Assembly (NCBI RefSeq): GCF_021168455.1
Contig: NZ_JAJOZR010000001.1
Location: 248,001-312,000 of the forward strand
Length of the DNA: 64,000 bases
Origin: Ferranicluibacter quercicola
Lineage (GTDB): Bacteria; Pseudomonadota; Alphaproteobacteria; Rhizobiales; Rhizobiaceae
Direction of reading: 5' to 3'
Shown here: positions 60,995-64,000 of the stretch, piece after piece
How positions within the stretch are numbered: the first letter of the stretch is position 1
How the letters are laid out: each line of letters opens with the position of its first letter
Notes under the pieces: generated by a model
Told to the model about the DNA's origin: nothing
The model's input: only the letters and a program-made list of their open reading frames with translations
Database searches by the model: none
Position numbers and translations under genes: made by a program

Positions 60995-61935
60995 GAAAAC
61001 ACGATCCTTGGGAAGTAGAAGGACACGACCCAGTTCGGCATGTCCACGATTTCGCTGATCCGGAGATCCCCGCAGACCGAGCAGAGCATATAGGCATCGA
61101 CCGGGTTCATGCCATGTTCGGCGACCAGAAGGTCGATCATGCGCATCACGCTTTCGCGCGCGCCCGTCATCAGGTCAGGACCGATTCCGGTTGTCACCTC
61201 GTACCCCATGCCGTCGAGATGGCGGGTTACAGGCTCCGTCGTGGTGAAGCGCGGGCTTTGGAGGCGGGCATCCTTGACGAGTTCGATGGTCGCCTCGACG
61301 TTCATCTGGCTCTCGATGGCCGTGCCGCAGACTTCGCCATCCCCCTGGGCGGCGTGCGTATCGCCGATCGAGAAAAGCGCGCCTTCGACTTCGACCGGCA
61401 GATAGAGCGTGACGCCCGCGGTCAGGTCGCGAATGTCGAGATTGCCGCCGACGCGGCGTGGTGGCACCACGGAATGAAGGCCCGGCTCGGCCGGCGCAAG
61501 GCCGATGGTGCCGGCGAAGGGTTTCAGCGGCACTCTGCCGCCGGGTCCGAAGAGGGACGGCGCCATGGTGTTGGCGTCATAGGTCCAGACGTGCAGGGCC
61601 GGGTCCTTGAACTGATCGGCGAGAAGCCCGAAGCCCGGAATATTCGCCGTCCAGCCGACGCCGGAAGGAATGAAGCGGCGAATGGTGACCTTCAGCGCGT
61701 CGCCGGGGGCTGCGCCCTCGACATAGACAGGGCCCGTGACCGGATTGATCCTGCCGAAATCGAGCGCGGCCAGGCTCTCCAGCGTCGAGCCCGCGCCGAG
61801 CTGGCCGCCGGAGGAATCCAGGCATTCGAAGTGGATGGTCTCGCCCGGCTTGGCGACCACAGCCGGCTCGAAGTCCTTGTTCCAGCCGAAATTGTGCTGG
61901 GCACGGTGAATGGTATAGGTGCAGGCGACGCACAT
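60991..61935 (-). CDS. Acetamidase/formamidase family protein
   Basis: A 314-residue FmdA/AmdA-type amidohydrolase. Hallmarks are a GPVYVEGAAPGDALKVTI strand, GWTANIPGFGLLADQF, AGTIGLAP, the metal/active-site loop GGNLDIRDLTAG, FSIGDTHAAQGDGEVCGTAIE and YMLCSVCGDLRISEIVD. These enzymes hydrolyse formamide, acetamide or related short amides to ammonia and acid. Its placement inside a peptide-type ABC operon, overlapping the ATPase gene, suggests that the imported solute is an amide or that the released ammonia is the aim. The second gene after the binding protein, it begins 106 bases downstream of it. Specificity is unresolved. Confidence 0.88.
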   Translation of the reverse strand: MCVACTYTIHRAQHNFGWNKDFEPAVVAKPGETIHFECLDSSGGQLGAGSTLESLAALDFGRINPVTGPVYVEGAAPGDALKVTIRRFIPSGVGWTANIPGFGLLADQFKDPALHVWTYDANTMAPSLFGPGGRVPLKPFAGTIGLAPAEPGLHSVVPPRRVGGNLDIRDLTAGVTLYLPVEVEGALFSIGDTHAAQGDGEVCGTAIESQMNVEATIELVKDARLQSPRFTTTEPVTRHLDGMGYEVTTGIGPDLMTGARESVMRMIDLLVAEHGMNPVDAYMLCSVCGDLRISEIVDMPNWVVSFYFPRIVFS

Positions 61936-61971
61936 GGTGTTTTCCCGGATTGGCTTTTGACGGAAACGTTG

Positions 61972-62006
61972 CCCTCACCCTCCTCCCGTAAGAAGAGGGT
62001 GAAGGG
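61972..62006 (-). terminator. Hairpin between binding-protein and formamidase genes
   Basis: CCCTCACCCTC (61972-61982) pairs with GAGGGTGAAGGG (61995-62006) with one bulged A. Similar ctcaccctc/gagggtgag palindromes are common between genes in rhizobia and may be REP-like. Here it would lower expression of the downstream genes relative to the binding protein. Confidence 0.45.
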
Positions 62007-62041
62007 GAAGGGCGGGCTGCGAGCCTGACGCCCGGAAGGGC

Positions 62042-63661
62042 CTACTCCTTCACGAAGATGGCGTCGTAATTGATCACGCGGGTGGGATCGATGTAGATAT
62101 TGCCTTCGCCGCCCATGCGGGGCGACTTGGCGACGACGCGGCGTTCGTTGGTCACCGGGATCCAGGGTGCATCGGCCATGATATCGACGAAGATCTTATC
62201 CCATGCGGCTGTGCGCTCGGCTGCCTTGGCCGGATCGGACATCGAATCGGCCGCGACGGCCCGCGCATCCAGATCCTTGTTGCAGTACCACGACCAGTTC
62301 CATCCGCCGGGTACCGCGCCCGCGCAACCGAGAATGGGGCCATAGAAGTTGGACGGATCCGGGAAGTCGGCGATCCAGGCCATGCCGCCGGACCAGATCA
62401 TGGGCGCTTCGCCTTCCGTGCCGCCGGCCGCGATGACGTTCGACTGCGCCAGGGCGCGCACCTCGGCCTTGACGCCGATGGCGGCGAGATCCTGCTGGAT
62501 GGCCTGGGCGATGCGCGGCTGCGGGTCGGTGTTGGTCGAGTAGAGGATCGTTTCGAAACCGTCGGCAAGCCCGGCTTCCGCCAGCAGCGCCTTCGCTTTC
62601 GCGACGTCGTAGGCATAGCCGGTATAGGCCTTGTCGTAACCGGGCATCAGTGGCGGCAAGACCTGGTTGGCGGCCGTCGCGCGACCGTTGAGGATGCGGG
62701 TGATGCGTTCCTTGTTGATCGCCATATTGACGGCCTGGCGAACCTTCAGGTCGTCGAACGGTTTCACCTTGGTGTTGAGCGTCACGTAGCCGGTGTGCAG
62801 CTGTTCGCCGTCGACGATCATCTGCGCGCCGTCCGGCGAATTCTTGATCTCGAGAAACTTTGCCGGGGGAATTCCGTCTCCGGCGATATCGACCTCGCCC
62901 TTCTGCAGTCGGAGGAGGGCGACGAGCGGCTCCTGACCGACCTCGACCGTGAACGTGTCGACATGCGGCATGTTCTCGACGAAATAATCCGGATTGCGAG
63001 CGAACACGAGGCGCTGCCCGATGGTCCACTCTTTCAGGACGAAGGTGCCGGAGCCGACCGGATTCTTGCCGAAGTCGCCGCCTGCGGCCTCGACGGCTTC
63101 CTTCGGAACGACCGATGCGAAATTGATGGCCAGGACATGCAGGAAGGTCGCATCGGGACGCGACAGGTGGAAGACGATGGTTGAATCATCGGGAGCCTCG
63201 ATGCCGTCCAGGGTTTGCGACGTGCCGCCCGAAAGCGCGTCGAAGCCCTTGATCGCGCCGAAGAAGCCGGCGCCCGGTCCCTGCGTCTTCGGATTCACGG
63301 CGCGCTCTATCGAGTATTTGACATCTGAAGCAACGACGGTGCGGCCATTCGAGAACTTGACGCCTTTGCGAAGCTTGAACGTGTAGGTCAGACCATCCGG
63401 GGCGACGTCGAAGCTTTCCGCCAGCGACGGAACGAGATCCGGCGTGCCCGGCGTGTAGTCCATCAGCCGGGAGTAAAGGCTCTTGATCATCGACCAGTTG
63501 ACCCAGTCGTAGCCGATTGCGGGATCGAGCGTCGCGATGTCGTCCTTGTAGGTGATGACGATGTCACCGCCCTGTTTGGGTGCGTCCTGTGCGAAGGCGG
63601 GAAGCGGTGCGATGGCAAGTGCCGCCGCGACCGTCGTGTTTCGAAGCCAGCGTTTGAACAT
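62042..63661 (-). CDS. Family 5 peptide-type ABC substrate-binding protein
   Basis: A 539-residue periplasmic protein with a signal peptide ending near ALPAFAQ. Family 5 features: DPAIGYDWVNWSMIKSLYSRL, DLVPSLAESFDVAPDGLTYTF, KFSNGRTVVASDVKYSIERA and GSGTFVLKEWTIGQRLV. The C-terminal lobe ends in strand VINYDAIFVKE. A GGGGA motif precedes the ATG at 63661. The formamidase in the operon hints at an amide-containing solute. It is a different subtype from the protein at 32674. Confidence 0.9.
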   Translation of the reverse strand: MFKRWLRNTTVAAALAIAPLPAFAQDAPKQGGDIVITYKDDIATLDPAIGYDWVNWSMIKSLYSRLMDYTPGTPDLVPSLAESFDVAPDGLTYTFKLRKGVKFSNGRTVVASDVKYSIERAVNPKTQGPGAGFFGAIKGFDALSGGTSQTLDGIEAPDDSTIVFHLSRPDATFLHVLAINFASVVPKEAVEAAGGDFGKNPVGSGTFVLKEWTIGQRLVFARNPDYFVENMPHVDTFTVEVGQEPLVALLRLQKGEVDIAGDGIPPAKFLEIKNSPDGAQMIVDGEQLHTGYVTLNTKVKPFDDLKVRQAVNMAINKERITRILNGRATAANQVLPPLMPGYDKAYTGYAYDVAKAKALLAEAGLADGFETILYSTNTDPQPRIAQAIQQDLAAIGVKAEVRALAQSNVIAAGGTEGEAPMIWSGGMAWIADFPDPSNFYGPILGCAGAVPGGWNWSWYCNKDLDARAVAADSMSDPAKAAERTAAWDKIFVDIMADAPWIPVTNERRVVAKSPRMGGEGNIYIDPTRVINYDAIFVKE

Positions 63662-63700
63662 TGTCAGTTCCCCTTTTTTGGTGGCCGTTGCGGTTCGGGA

Positions 63701-64000
63701 TCAGCGCGCGCGGATGCGCGGATCGACGAGTGGTGCGATGATGTCGGCAACGAGGTTGCCGAGAACGATGGCGAGCGCGGAGACCAGCGTCACGCCCATG
63801 ATGATGGGGATATCGACCTGCTGGATGGCCTGCCAGGCGAGCTGGCCGATACCCGGCCATCCGTAGACGGCCTCGACGACGACGACACCGCCCATGAACT
63901 GGCCGATATCGATGCCGATCATGGCGATGATGGGCAAAAGCGCGTTGGGCAGCGCATGGCGCAGCACGATGCGGGCGGACGACAGGCCCTTGGCCCGCGC
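63701..64000 (-). CDS. Peptide-type ABC permease (DppB-like), truncated by window end
   Basis: Only the C-terminal 99 residues of this gene lie in the window; the rest is beyond 64000. The frame reads ARAKGLSSARIVLRHALPNAL at the window edge, the coupling helix of a DppB/OppB permease, then two membrane segments with VEAVYGWPGIGQLAWQAI and the family ending LVADIIAPLVDPRIRAR. It ends 39 bases upstream of the binding-protein gene on the same strand, so in this operon a permease precedes the binding protein. No start can be given. Confidence 0.88.
   Translation of the reverse strand, partial: ARAKGLSSARIVLRHALPNALLPIIAMIGIDIGQFMGGVVVVEAVYGWPGIGQLAWQAIQQVDIPIIMGVTLVSALAIVLGNLVADIIAPLVDPRIRAR

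Overview
This is a high-GC window in the style of Hyphomicrobiales (Rhizobiaceae: Rhizobium/Agrobacterium/Shinella-like). The clues are the density of ABC uptake systems with their own regulators, short tightly coupled operons, and gene families typical of rhizobial accessory replicons. No rRNA, tRNA, CRISPR array, insertion sequence, replication gene or phage gene was recognised.

Left part (1-12.6 kb): a diguanylate cyclase, a DnaQ-fold exonuclease, a probable D-apionate oxidoisomerase (ApnO) followed by a ribose-type sugar ABC operon, an EamA permease, a large chemoreceptor, a ureohydrolase and a DoxX-like membrane protein.

Plant-polysaccharide block (12.7-34.3 kb): an ArsR-like regulator, a GH51 alpha-L-arabinofuranosidase and a CUT1-type oligosaccharide ABC transporter (12767-19807, minus strand); glucose-6-phosphate dehydrogenase coupled to a lytic transglycosylase; a sugar-acid module of KdgD, a FadR-type regulator, 2-oxoglutarate semialdehyde dehydrogenase and an enolase-superfamily enzyme; then a seven-gene operon with an oligopeptide-type ABC importer, a GntR regulator and an alpha/beta hydrolase. 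Apiose, arabinofuranose and uronic/aldaric acids all occur in pectin, so pectin scavenging is a reasonable joint theme (inference).

The most unusual region is 34.6-51.1 kb. It holds two proteins built almost entirely from an eight-residue Ser/Thr-rich repeat (about 2341 and 735 residues), transcribed outward on either side of a four-gene core: a DHA2-type MFS exporter, UDP-galactopyranose mutase, a GT-A-like glycosyltransferase with an inserted FAMeT-like lectin domain, and a TPR-GT41 (OGT/SPINDLY-like) glycosyltransferase. The layout suggests giant repeat proteins that are O-glycosylated by their own transferases. The smaller repeat gene carries three nearly identical 408-bp tandem units, a sign of recent expansion.

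Right part (51.2-64 kb): a second ribose-type sugar ABC system with a divergent binding protein and a small downstream ORF, a membrane class III nucleotide cyclase, a DUF882/YcbK-type peptidase, an Ohr/OsmC peroxidase, and a peptide-type ABC operon containing a formamidase/acetamidase, whose permease runs off the end of the window.
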